A DNA stretch of 34,562 nt. Origin: DATEBA01 sp035288045 (lineage in GTDB: Bacteria > Actinomycetota > UBA4738 > HRBIN12). A program made the translations under genes and the position numbers. The DNA lies in assembly GCA_035288045.1 (NCBI GenBank), contig DATEBA010000077.1:1-34562 (forward strand), written 5' to 3'. Each line of letters begins with the position of its first letter. Position 1 is the first letter of the stretch. Below the pieces are notes generated by a model that was not told the origin of the DNA, searched no databases, and saw only the letters and a program-made list of their open reading frames with translations. Of this stretch, positions 7,693 to 14,939 are shown piece by piece.

Positions 7693-9417
7693 CTAGGCGA
7701 GCAGGTAGCGGCGGGACAGCGGAACCTCGGTCACGGGATCCACGGCGAGCACTCGCCCGTCGAGCGTCACGGTTCCATCGCCGGGGTCGACGTCGATCGC
7801 CGGTACGGCGCGGTTCGCCACGAGGTGTCCGCGGCGGACCTCTCTGGTCCCCTCGACAGCGACGAAGCGCCGCGCGCTACGCAGTCGCTCGCGAACGCCC
7901 GCCTCGAGGGCCGCGCGCGAGACGAACGTCGTGCCGAGCGCCGCGGGGGCGGCTCCGACCGCGCCCCAGTGCGGGCCGTACCGCCTCGGCTCGGTCCACT
8001 CAACGGCGGCGTTGCCGGGCCCCGCCGCCGCCCACGCGTACTGGCCCGCCTTGATGACCAGCTCGGGGCGCACCCCGAAACGGGCCGGGCGCCAGAGCAC
8101 GATGTCCGCCAGGCGCCCGGGGGCAAGCGAGCCGACCTCGCCCGAGACCCCGTGGGCGATCGCGGGCTCGACGGTGTATTTGGCCAGGTAGCGGAGCACG
8201 CGCTCGTTGTCGTCGTCGGCGCGCGGCGAGGCCGGCCGGATCCGTCGCACGGCGGGCGCCTCCGGGCGCCCCGCGCCCGCCTCGCCGGCGCGCCAGAGCT
8301 TCATCACGTGTGCGAGCTGCCAGGTCCGCCGGATCGTCTCCCCGATCCGGCCCATCCCCTGTGAGTCGCTGTTGACGATGCTGATCGCGCCGAGCTCGTG
8401 GAGCGGCCCCTCGGCCGCCATCGTGGCCGGGTGGACCCGCTCGGCCGCGGCCTCCACGTCCTCGAGAACGTCCTCCGACCCGCCGTGCACCGCCATGATC
8501 ATCGCAAGATGCTCGGCCGCCGCGGCGCTGCCGTAGGGGATCGTCGGCGTCGTCGAGGAGCAGACGACGTTCGGCTCGCGGACGATGCCGATCAGGTCGG
8601 GGATGTGGCCACCGCCCGCACCCTCGACGTGATAAGCGTGGACGGCTCGACCGCCGATCGCCGCGACTGTGTCCTCGAGCTCGCAGGATTCGTTCAGGCC
8701 GTCGGTGTGCAGGCACACGGCGACGTCATGCGCATCGGCGAGCCGGAGCGTCGCGTCGACGATCTCGGGGTAGGAGCCCCAGTCCTCGTGGATCTTGAGC
8801 CCGCAGGCTCCGGCCTCGATCGTGCGTTCGACGTGCCCGGGAACGTCGGTTCGGGCGCTCGCCTGGAGCCCGAGGTTCACGGGGAGCCCCTCGAACGAAC
8901 GGAAGGTCTTGTCCATCGTGTACGGCGGTTCCTCGAAACCGGCGGTGATGAGGGTGGTGACGCCCGCGGAAAGAGCCACGGGCACGAGCCTCGGCGTGAC
9001 CAGGTGTACATGGGAGTCGATCGCTCCGGCCGTGGCGATCAGGCCGTAGGCGTTCACGGGCCAAGTGTTGGGTCCGATCACCAGCTCGACCCCGTCCATC
9101 ACGTCGGGGCTTCCCGCCCGTCCGATCCCGGCGATGCGACCGTCCTTCACGCCGATGTTCGTCTTCACGACGCCGAGCAGAGGGTCGATCACCAGCGCCC
9201 CGGCGATCAGCATGTCCAGCTCGCTCTCCGATGTTGCGCGGTCGTGCTGGGCCATCCGCGAGCGGAAGTTCTTCGCATACCCCCACATCGGCTCGTCGCC
9301 GTATCCGACGCGGTCCTCCTCGACCCGTACCCACAGGTCGGTGTCGGCGAGCCGGAGCGCGTCACCGGTGGTCGGCCCGTATCTGCGGATGTACTCGTCA
9401 CCCGGGATGCGGCTCAT
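7693..9417 (-). CDS. ureC: Urease alpha subunit (divergent, flap Cys replaced by Val)
   Basis: Urease hydrolyses urea to ammonia and carbamate at a dinuclear nickel site in the alpha subunit. This 574-residue protein has family length and keeps all metal ligands: His136 and His138 (DSHVH), the carbamylated Lys208 (GLKIHEDWG), His237 (CLHTDGLNES), His263 (AYHVEGAGGGH) and Asp351 (NSDSQGMG), plus catalytic His210, Asp212, His311 and Arg327. In an ungapped comparison (from memory) with Klebsiella UreC, the mobile-flap Cys319 is Val310 here and the His after the catalytic His is Gly312. An extra roughly 15 residues follow the Asp351 region. The ATG overlaps the ureB stop (ATGA), with GGAGGAG upstream. 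No ureDEFG gene is adjacent. True urease activity is likely but not certain. Confidence 0.93.
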   Translation of the reverse strand: MSRIPGDEYIRRYGPTTGDALRLADTDLWVRVEEDRVGYGDEPMWGYAKNFRSRMAQHDRATSESELDMLIAGALVIDPLLGVVKTNIGVKDGRIAGIGRAGSPDVMDGVELVIGPNTWPVNAYGLIATAGAIDSHVHLVTPRLVPVALSAGVTTLITAGFEEPPYTMDKTFRSFEGLPVNLGLQASARTDVPGHVERTIEAGACGLKIHEDWGSYPEIVDATLRLADAHDVAVCLHTDGLNESCELEDTVAAIGGRAVHAYHVEGAGGGHIPDLIGIVREPNVVCSSTTPTIPYGSAAAAEHLAMIMAVHGGSEDVLEDVEAAAERVHPATMAAEGPLHELGAISIVNSDSQGMGRIGETIRRTWQLAHVMKLWRAGEAGAGRPEAPAVRRIRPASPRADDDNERVLRYLAKYTVEPAIAHGVSGEVGSLAPGRLADIVLWRPARFGVRPELVIKAGQYAWAAAGPGNAAVEWTEPRRYGPHWGAVGAAPAALGTTFVSRAALEAGVRERLRSARRFVAVEGTREVRRGHLVANRAVPAIDVDPGDGTVTLDGRVLAVDPVTEVPLSRRYLLA

Positions 9418-9680
9418 CCAGATGCTCCTCCGAGCCGAACGAGGCCTACCTGCTTCGTCGCGCCGGGCGCCCACCGGACCGACGCTCCCGAGGGAACATC
9501 CAGGCGGAAGCCGTGGGCGGCATCGCGATCGAACGCGAGCCGCGGGTTCGAGAGCCAGAACGGGTAGTGGGACGAGACGCGAACGGCGTGAACCGATGTG
9601 TTACGAACCTGGATCGAGATCCGCTCCCTGCCGAGGTTCAGCTTGATCGACGCCCGGGCAGCGCGAGCCTCACCGATCAC
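9414..9680 (-). CDS. ureB: Urease beta subunit (short)
   Basis: This is the small beta subunit, structural in the urease trimer. The 88 residues match the UreB core: LNLGRERISIQVRNTS, then VSSHYPFWLSNPRLAFDR (usual SHFHFxExN), AAHGFRLDVPSGASVRW and a closing VGLVRLGG. Family members are normally about 101-106 residues; this one ends just after the last core strand and lacks the usual C-terminal segment (GxRGEVMGxL). The GTG start (9680-9678) overlaps the ureA stop as GTGA and begins where the conserved protein begins; the frame remains open upstream but only as a shadow of ureA. The stop overlaps the ureC start (ATGA), so all three are translationally coupled. Confidence 0.9.
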   Translation of the reverse strand: MIGEARAARASIKLNLGRERISIQVRNTSVHAVRVSSHYPFWLSNPRLAFDRDAAHGFRLDVPSGASVRWAPGATKQVGLVRLGGASG

Positions 9681-9979
9681 GACCAGGGTCTCCGGAGCAC
9701 GACCAGCCGGGTCCCTTCGTCCATCAGCACCTCGAGCCGTATCTCGTCGACGATCTCGGCGACGCCCTCGAGGAGCTGGTCGGGCGACACCGCGCTCCTT
9801 CCTACTTCGAGGGTCTCCTCGAAGCTCGCGCCGGCGCGGGCCGCCATGTGCATCTCGTCGCACACGACGGCCGTCGCCTCCGGCGCGTTCAGCTCGAGGC
9901 CGCGCGCGAGCGTACGGCGGGCGAGCTCGGCCGTTAGGAAGATCCGCAGCCGCTCTTCCTCGGTAGGGTCAAGGTACAT
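9677..9979 (-). CDS. ureA: Urease gamma subunit
   Basis: The gamma subunit packs against the alpha/beta core of urease. At 100 residues it is of full family length and collinear: LDPTEEERLRIFLTAELARR at the N-terminus, ARGLELNAPEATAVVCDEM, the AARAGASFEETLEVGR helix, LLEGVAEIVDEIRLEV and the closing DEGTRLVVLRRP. The ATG at 9979 has GGGGAG a few bases upstream. It follows the stop of the membrane-protein gene by 52 bases and overlaps ureB by four bases. In this gap the minus strand carries TATATC/TATCAT (10024-10017), a possible but unsupported -10 element. Confidence 0.93.
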   Translation of the reverse strand: MYLDPTEEERLRIFLTAELARRTLARGLELNAPEATAVVCDEMHMAARAGASFEETLEVGRSAVSPDQLLEGVAEIVDEIRLEVLMDEGTRLVVLRRPWS

Positions 9980-10031
9980 GGTCGCTCCCCGGGCAGCGCT
10001 CTCCGCCCGCGGCGCGATGATATAGGAGGAG

Positions 10032-10964
10032 CTACCGACCCTTCTTCGGTACCTCCGGCACTTCCGGCTCCGCCACGATCCACCGGTAGGCGAAGGTGGC
10101 CATGAACGCGATCTGCAGGTAGGTGCCGAAGAGGAGGTAGACCCAGAGCGAGAAGCTCGGGTTGGAGGTTATGTCGGAGCCACCCGGCGGAAACGTGCCC
10201 CCTATGATGGGGAGGAGGAAGAAGTAAAGGATGACGAGAGGCAGGTGTCCGCTGGGAGACCGCGCCGCACGGTAGGCGCGGCGAAACGTGGCCGCGGCCG
10301 ACCTCCCCTCGCGCACCGCGACGATCGGGACGAACGAGAACACCGCGATCATCGCAAGCAGGAGGAAGATCGCGAGGTAGTTCCCCAAAGCTCCCAGCAC
10401 GCCTAAGAACACGATGTTCCCGAGAGTGATGAGGCCGAAGCTTGCGATGTGCATCGCCAGCACCGAGGGGAACGCTCGGAGACCCCGGACCACGGCCCAC
10501 ATGGAACCCGCTCCGCCCTCGAAGCGATCCACGGTCACTCCCGCGAGCGCGGACACGATCACGGCTCGGACCAGCATCGCTCCGTTCACGAACACGAGGA
10601 AGGCCCAGGTCGTCCCGTGCAGCGCGATCCCCGTGCCGGCGTCGAACTGGACGCTGACGGGCGCCAGCGAGATCGCGTTGAGCAGACGCCCGGGGGAGGC
10701 CTCTAGCCCGAGCGCGAGGAGAACCAGCCACACGACGAGCATCAGGACGAAGGGCGCGACCAGGAGCACGGGCGTGGTGGCAACCGCTAGCAGCCCCTGG
10801 CCCAGAGACGCGAAGAACGGCGGGAAGATGCTCGGGCCGGGAGGCCGGAAGAGGAATCCGGCGAACCCGCGCCGTTGGGGCTCCGCCGGCTTCGGCGGAG
10901 CGGCGGCTCTGGTCTGCGGTCCCCGCGCTGTGGTCGACGGCCGGCGGCGCTTCTTCTTCGTCAA
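10032..10964 (-). CDS. Polytopic membrane protein of unknown function
   Basis: I do not recognise a named family. The 310-residue product has a basic, Pro/Ala-rich cytosolic N-terminus (residues 1-45, TKKKRRRP...) and about six hydrophobic segments at roughly 57-87, 119-143, 166-190, 196-217, 241-257 and 273-297, ending in a short charged tail (VPEVPKKGR). The layout resembles bacterial integral membrane proteins of the glycerophosphodiester-phosphodiesterase-membrane-domain or YIP1 type, but no diagnostic motif is seen. The TTG start overlaps the stop of the upstream beta-propeller gene as TTGA, with GGGGAGG just before it, so the two are translationally coupled and may form one envelope complex. 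The start is inferred from this coupling. Confidence 0.75.
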   Translation of the reverse strand: MTKKKRRRPSTTARGPQTRAAAPPKPAEPQRRGFAGFLFRPPGPSIFPPFFASLGQGLLAVATTPVLLVAPFVLMLVVWLVLLALGLEASPGRLLNAISLAPVSVQFDAGTGIALHGTTWAFLVFVNGAMLVRAVIVSALAGVTVDRFEGGAGSMWAVVRGLRAFPSVLAMHIASFGLITLGNIVFLGVLGALGNYLAIFLLLAMIAVFSFVPIVAVREGRSAAATFRRAYRAARSPSGHLPLVILYFFLLPIIGGTFPPGGSDITSNPSFSLWVYLLFGTYLQIAFMATFAYRWIVAEPEVPEVPKKGR

Positions 10965-12388
10965 CGGTCCTCCCCGTCGCCGACCTCGGTCTCGCCGACC
11001 GGCTCGATCGTGTCGAGCGGGAAACGGGATTCGACGAGCTTGCCGAGACCGAACAGAACCACGAACACGACCGCGAAGGCCGCCGCGAAGCTCCCGATCA
11101 TCACGGGGAAGTCGGGGATCGTCGGTGAGGCGACGTGCAGAAGCTCGCCTTCGGGATCCTCGACGAAGGCGACGAGCCCTCCTTCGTCGCCTCCCCTGGC
11201 CGCGACGAGCGTCCCCGAGGCAACCGCGATGCCTCCGATCGCACCTTCCGCGGGGGCGCTCTCCCACACGAGCTCCGCCGTCTCGAGGTCGATCGCCACC
11301 AGGCGGCCGTCCTGAAGACCGACGACCGTGAACCCGCCGACGATCACCGGGGAGCTCCGGAAGAGCAGCTCGTTCAGCTGGTAGCTCCACTCGCGATCAC
11401 CGCTCACGGGTTCGACGCCGTAGACACCTCCACCTAGGTCGCTCACCACGATCACGTCGCCGGCCGCCGGAGCCGAGAGCTGCGAGGACTCGGTATTCAA
11501 GCGGTGACCCCAGAGCTCCGAGCCGTCCGCGGGGCTCAGCGCTACGAGCAGCCGCTCGCTGATCCCGACGAGGAGAGAGTCCGCCGTCAGCGCCGGAGCC
11601 GACAGGCTACGGCCTGCTACCGGAGGCTCGTAGGTCCAAAGTGTCTCGCCGCCCTCGGGGACGCCCGCCTCGTCCACGGCCGCCACCATCACGCGCCCGC
11701 TCTGCGGATCGGAGATAGCCGCGTACACCACCCCGCCGCCCGCGGCCGGGGGCGAACCGATCTGACCCCCCTCCTCGAGGGTCCACGCAAGGTCGCCGCT
11801 GTCCACGTCGACCGCATAAAGGGTGCCGGAGTCGTCACCGAGGAACGCCGAGCCCCCGTCCATCGTCACGCCGCTCCTGCTTACGTCCTCGAGGCCGGTT
11901 CGCCAGAGCTCCTGTTGGGTAGCTACGTCGACCGCCACGACCGCGGCGGCGTCGTCTTCCGCACCCTCTGTGAAGACCACTACCGTGCGGCCCTCAGAGG
12001 TCCCGAGCGCCGGCGGAGCGAGAGGGCCGCCGGCGCGAGGCACACGCCAGCGCTCTACCCCCGACGCGAGGTCTACGGCGTAGACGCCCTCCAGTCCGAC
12101 GGCGATCGCGACGTCACCCGCGATCACAGCCGACGAGAGCCCACGGTTGCTCCCGGGCTCTCCGAACGTCCACGCCTGCCCGTACGGGGGCAAGGGGCCG
12201 TCCTCCGGACCAACACCCGAATGAGCTGCATCGCCCTGGAACTGAGACCACTCGATGGGCTCGGCGGCGAGGGCGGGCCGCGCGACCGCTCCCGCGGCCA
12301 CGATCGCGGCCGCGAGGAAGCCGAGCAGCCTGAACCGGCTTCTCGCAAGCGCGCGACCTTTCCTTGTACATCCGGAGTCCCTTGGCAC
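10961..12388 (-). CDS. Exported, membrane-anchored PQQ-type beta-propeller protein
   Basis: A 475-residue protein with a signal peptide (basic start, hydrophobic run about 22-36, likely cleavage near ALAAEP), then seven or so repeats of the PQQ/quinoprotein type, each ending in a strand plus W, such as GVYAVDLASGVERWRV, TLYAVDVDSGDLAWTL, LLVALSPADGSELWG and RLVAIDLETAELVWES. A single transmembrane helix (about 429-450) and a short acidic cytosolic tail close the protein. It is therefore an extracytoplasmic propeller tethered to the membrane, like BamB-type scaffolds; nothing shows that it binds PQQ or has enzyme activity. GTG start with GGAAGG upstream. It is translationally coupled to the downstream membrane protein. 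Confidence 0.85.
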   Translation of the reverse strand: MPRDSGCTRKGRALARSRFRLLGFLAAAIVAAGAVARPALAAEPIEWSQFQGDAAHSGVGPEDGPLPPYGQAWTFGEPGSNRGLSSAVIAGDVAIAVGLEGVYAVDLASGVERWRVPRAGGPLAPPALGTSEGRTVVVFTEGAEDDAAAVVAVDVATQQELWRTGLEDVSRSGVTMDGGSAFLGDDSGTLYAVDVDSGDLAWTLEEGGQIGSPPAAGGGVVYAAISDPQSGRVMVAAVDEAGVPEGGETLWTYEPPVAGRSLSAPALTADSLLVGISERLLVALSPADGSELWGHRLNTESSQLSAPAAGDVIVVSDLGGGVYGVEPVSGDREWSYQLNELLFRSSPVIVGGFTVVGLQDGRLVAIDLETAELVWESAPAEGAIGGIAVASGTLVAARGGDEGGLVAFVEDPEGELLHVASPTIPDFPVMIGSFAAAFAVVFVVLFGLGKLVESRFPLDTIEPVGETEVGDGEDR

Positions 12389-12423
12389 TTCGAGCCTTCC
12401 GCCGGGCGGGAGCCCCCATTGTA
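12389..12423 (-). promoter_or_regulatory. Putative promoter -10 for the beta-propeller gene
   Basis: On the minus strand a near-consensus TACAAT (12423-12418) lies 29 bases before the GTG, in the 64-base gap after the M23 peptidase gene. No -35 TTGACA-like element is at the expected distance. The downstream gene has its own GGAAGG ribosome binding site. Confidence 0.35.
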
Positions 12424-12452
12424 GGGGCCAACCCGGATCCGACCCGCGCGAC

Positions 12453-12962
12453 TCACCCGGCCGCCCGGAGCGAGGCGAGCCGGATCAGCCCGACGACTCC
12501 CGACGGCACCAGGACCGACAGCGGATCGACATAGTCGCCGTCTCGCTTCACTCCGAAGTGCAGATGCGGCACCTCGGATCCGGGGTGCCCCGAGCCCGAG
12601 CGCGCGATCGCCGCTCCCGCGGCGACGGTGTATCCCTTCGAAACGAGGCGTTCGGAGAGCCACGAGTAGGTCGACACCCAGCCGTTCCCGTGGTCGATCG
12701 TGACGTACAAGTGACCGCCGACGGATCCCGAGAACGTGACGACGCCGGCAGACGGCGACCGGACGGTGGACCTCGTAGACGTCGCGATATCGATGCCCCG
12801 GTGTCCGGAGCCGTACGGGGATTCCGGAGCGTCGAACGCCCGGATCACGGGGCCGGTCACCGGCCAGGACCACTCTCCTGGCTCGGCCGCGGCCGCCCGG
12901 AGCGGTGGGATCACGCCGGCCGTGGTAACGACGATGACTGCGACTCGAGCGAACCGAGACAT
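12453..12962 (-). CDS. M23 family (LytM-type) peptidase, exported
   Basis: A 169-residue exported zinc metallopeptidase expected to cut peptidoglycan cross-bridges or to act in cell-wall remodelling. A signal peptide (residues 1 to about 26, VAVIVVTTAGVIPPLRAAAA) is followed directly by a minimal M23 domain. Zinc ligands His54 and Asp58 (GHRGIDIA) and His135 in HLHFG, with catalytic His133, are all present, so it should be active rather than a degenerate scaffold. A small M23 gene between whiG and rpsB is a conserved actinobacterial arrangement. The ATG has no Shine-Dalgarno; TAGCGT ends 7 bases upstream, suggesting a leaderless transcript. It ends 64 bases before the beta-propeller gene. Confidence 0.93.
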   Translation of the reverse strand: MSRFARVAVIVVTTAGVIPPLRAAAAEPGEWSWPVTGPVIRAFDAPESPYGSGHRGIDIATSTRSTVRSPSAGVVTFSGSVGGHLYVTIDHGNGWVSTYSWLSERLVSKGYTVAAGAAIARSGSGHPGSEVPHLHFGVKRDGDYVDPLSVLVPSGVVGLIRLASLRAAG

Positions 12963-12975
12963 GAGAGGGACGCTA
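12963..12975 (-). promoter_or_regulatory. Putative leaderless promoter -10 of the M23 peptidase gene
   Basis: TAGCGT (12975-12970 on the minus strand) fits TANNNT and ends 7 bases before the ATG, whose upstream bases (ccctctc) have no ribosome binding site. No good -35 is visible. The same hexamer and spacing occur before yraN. Confidence 0.45.
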
Positions 12976-12996
12976 ATCGCGCGACACTTGCGGTGC

Positions 12997-13012
12997 AGTG
13001 ACCGAAGTCACT
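12997..13012 (-). terminator. UUCG-tetraloop hairpin after whiG
   Basis: On the minus-strand transcript, AGTGAC and GTCACT form a perfect 6-bp stem closed by a TTCG loop, 18 bases past the whiG stop. UUCG tetraloops are exceptionally stable. No U-tract follows, so it may be a weak terminator, an RNA 3'-end stabiliser or an attenuator in front of the M23 gene. Confidence 0.4.
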
Positions 13013-13030
13013 CCGAGTGCGACTCCGCGT

Positions 13031-13942
13031 CTAGTCGACCTCGGCCAGCTGGCCGCGGAGCGAGCCGACGGCCTTCGTGTGGATCTGGCACACACGCGAC
13101 TCGGTGACCCCCAGAATCTCCCCGATCTCCGCAAGGGTCAGCCCCTCGAAGTAGTAGAGCGTGACGACGATCTTCTCGCGGTCGGAGAGGGAGCCGATCG
13201 CGGCGGCAAGCAGACCGCGCGTCTCCTGGCTCTCGACGCCGGAGGTCGGGTCCGAGCCTCGATCGGCAAGGGTGTCGAGGAGCGACACGCGCTCGCCCCG
13301 ATCGCTCCCCACCGCGAGCAGCTCGTCGAGCGCCAGTACGGACACGAACGAGATCTGCGAGACGACCTCGTGCAGCTCCCGAACGCTGATCCCCAGCCGC
13401 GCCGCCATCTCTTTCTCGGTCGGGGCACGCTTGAGCATCGTCTCGAGGTCGGTATAGGCCTTCTCGATCTCGCGCGCCTTGAATCGCACGGAGCGGGGGA
13501 CCCAGTCCATCGCCCGGAGCTCGTCGATGATCGCGCCCTTGATGCGAGGGATCGCGTAGGTCTCGAACTTGTTGCCGCGATCCGGTTCGAACTTCTCGAG
13601 GGCGTCGATCAGCCCGAACATCCCGTAGGAGACGAGATCCGCCTGCTCCACGCTAGCCGGCAGCCCGGTCGCGACGCGGCTCGCGACGTACTTGACGAGC
13701 GGCGCGTAGTGCAGGATCAACCGCTCCCGCGCGTCGGCCGACCCCGAGCCCTTGAAGTCCCCCCATAGGGCCACGAGCTCGGCCGATACCTCCCTCGAGC
13801 CGTCCGGCGCCGACGAGCCCCCCCTCGGGGCGGCCGGCTTCCTGGCGGCGACGGTCACCTTCTTGGCCGTGGGCTTCTTCGCGGCCTTCGCGTCCTTGGC
13901 CTTGGGCTTCGTCTCCTTGGGCACCCTGGCGACCTTCGACAT
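13031..13942 (-). CDS. whiG: WhiG/FliA-type RNA polymerase sigma factor
   Basis: A sigma-70 family factor of the FliA/WhiG class. In streptomycetes WhiG commits aerial hyphae to sporulation; in flagellates FliA drives motility genes. In this 303-residue protein, residues 1 to about 50 are a Lys/Ala/Pro-rich basic tail (KPKAKDAKAAKKPTAKK) not usual in the family. Then come region 2 (ADLVSYGMFGLIDALEKFEP, core binding and -10 recognition), region 3 (PTEKEMAARLGIS) and the region 4 helix-turn-helix (TLAEIGEILGVTESRVCQIH). The ATG at 13942 overlaps the xerC stop (TGATG); a TTG one codon earlier is less likely. No anti-sigma or flagellar gene is nearby. The xerC-whiG-M23 neighbourhood favours the WhiG assignment. 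Confidence 0.92.
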   Translation of the reverse strand: MSKVARVPKETKPKAKDAKAAKKPTAKKVTVAARKPAAPRGGSSAPDGSREVSAELVALWGDFKGSGSADARERLILHYAPLVKYVASRVATGLPASVEQADLVSYGMFGLIDALEKFEPDRGNKFETYAIPRIKGAIIDELRAMDWVPRSVRFKAREIEKAYTDLETMLKRAPTEKEMAARLGISVRELHEVVSQISFVSVLALDELLAVGSDRGERVSLLDTLADRGSDPTSGVESQETRGLLAAAIGSLSDREKIVVTLYYFEGLTLAEIGEILGVTESRVCQIHTKAVGSLRGQLAEVD

Positions 13943-14877
13943 CAAGCCCTCGGATGGCTGCGCCGGTACGCGTCGAACAGACGCGACCGCGACACGTGCG
14001 TGTATCGCTGGGTCGTGGCCACGCTTGCGTGGCCGAGCAGCTCCTGAACGGCTCGGATGTCTGCCCCTCCCTCCAGAAGGTGGGTGGCGAACGAATGGCG
14101 CAGGGTGTGCGGCGTGACCCTCCGCCCGGCAAGAATCCTAGCCCCATATTGTTCCACCATCGCGCGGACGTCGCGTGGGCCGATCGGCCTCCCCCGGAGG
14201 TTGAAGAACAGAGCGTCCGAGGCCGCTCCCTGAGGCGCCAATATGGGCCGCCCCAGCCGCAGGTACCGGGTGAGGGCGACTACGGCGTGCTCGGAGAGCG
14301 GCACCTCGCGCTCCTTGGCGCCCTTGCCTAGCACGAGCACGCGAGCCCGGTCGAGATCGACGCTCCGGAGCGTCAAGGAGGCGACTTCGCCCACGCGGAG
14401 CCCCGAGCCGTACATCACCTCTAGGATCGCCCGATCGCGGAGACGGATGTGCGTTGGGCGGTCGTCCGCCCGGTCCGGCGCCTCGACGAGCGCATCGGCC
14501 TCGCGGGGGCGGAGTACCCCCGGAAGACGCGAGGCAACCTTGGGCCGCCCGAGCGTGGCCGCCGGGTCGGCGTCGAGGATCCCTCTCGCAGCCGCCCACC
14601 GGTAGAAGGTCCGGACGGAGCCGGCGCGTCGCGCGATCGACGCGCGAGCGTATCCGAGGGTCGTCTGCTGGGAGAGGAACCGGCGGAGGGCCGCGAGGTC
14701 GGCTCCGCCGAGCGAGCGGCCCGACCGGTTGAGGAAGCGCGCTAGCTGCTCGAGGTCCGTCCGATACGCGGCGACCGTGTGCGCGGATAGCCGTCGCTCA
14801 AGCGCCAGATGCGCCGCGAACTCCTCGATGAGCGCGCTCTCGGAAGGGGGAAGCTCGTCCCGGGCTAGCAACCGCAC
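13942..14877 (-). CDS. xerC: Tyrosine recombinase XerC/XerD
   Basis: A 311-residue site-specific recombinase of the Xer type, which resolves chromosome dimers at dif before division. It has an N-terminal SAM-like core-binding domain (about 12-100) and a C-terminal catalytic domain with the full set of active residues: Arg161 (GSGLRVGE), Lys185 (GKGAKER), His257 and Arg260 (HTLRHSFATHLLEGG), His283 (LGHAS) and nucleophile Tyr292 (TQRYTHV). Its position between dprA and whiG is the usual actinobacterial one for a Xer gene, so a mobile-element integrase is unlikely. The GTG start is preceded by AGAGG at short distance; an ATG 11 bases upstream is out of frame. Confidence 0.94.
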   Translation of the reverse strand: MRLLARDELPPSESALIEEFAAHLALERRLSAHTVAAYRTDLEQLARFLNRSGRSLGGADLAALRRFLSQQTTLGYARASIARRAGSVRTFYRWAAARGILDADPAATLGRPKVASRLPGVLRPREADALVEAPDRADDRPTHIRLRDRAILEVMYGSGLRVGEVASLTLRSVDLDRARVLVLGKGAKEREVPLSEHAVVALTRYLRLGRPILAPQGAASDALFFNLRGRPIGPRDVRAMVEQYGARILAGRRVTPHTLRHSFATHLLEGGADIRAVQELLGHASVATTQRYTHVSRSRLFDAYRRSHPRA

Positions 14878-14900
14878 CGCCTCTGCATCGTTGGGGCTCC

Positions 14901-14929
14901 CTTGTACCAGGGGGGGGACCCCGCTTCAA
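14901..14929 (-). promoter_or_regulatory. Putative promoter upstream of xerC-whiG
   Basis: In the 62-base gap after dprA the minus strand has TTGAAG (14929-14924), a 17-base spacer and TACAAG (14906-14901), a reasonable housekeeping promoter with 4/6 matches at each box. It would start transcription about 20 bases before the xerC GTG. The spacer contains a run of seven C. Confidence 0.4.
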
Positions 14930-14939
14930 GCGATGGGCC

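Noticed and set aside
12414..12432. GGCCCC-tacaat-GGGG inverted repeat in the gap after the M23 gene
   Set aside because: The stem is only 4-5 bp and it overlaps the better-supported -10 box.
13942..14877. Tyrosine recombinase as a marker of a mobile element
   Set aside because: It lies in conserved dprA-xerC-whiG synteny and no attachment repeats or phage genes were seen, so it is a housekeeping Xer protein.
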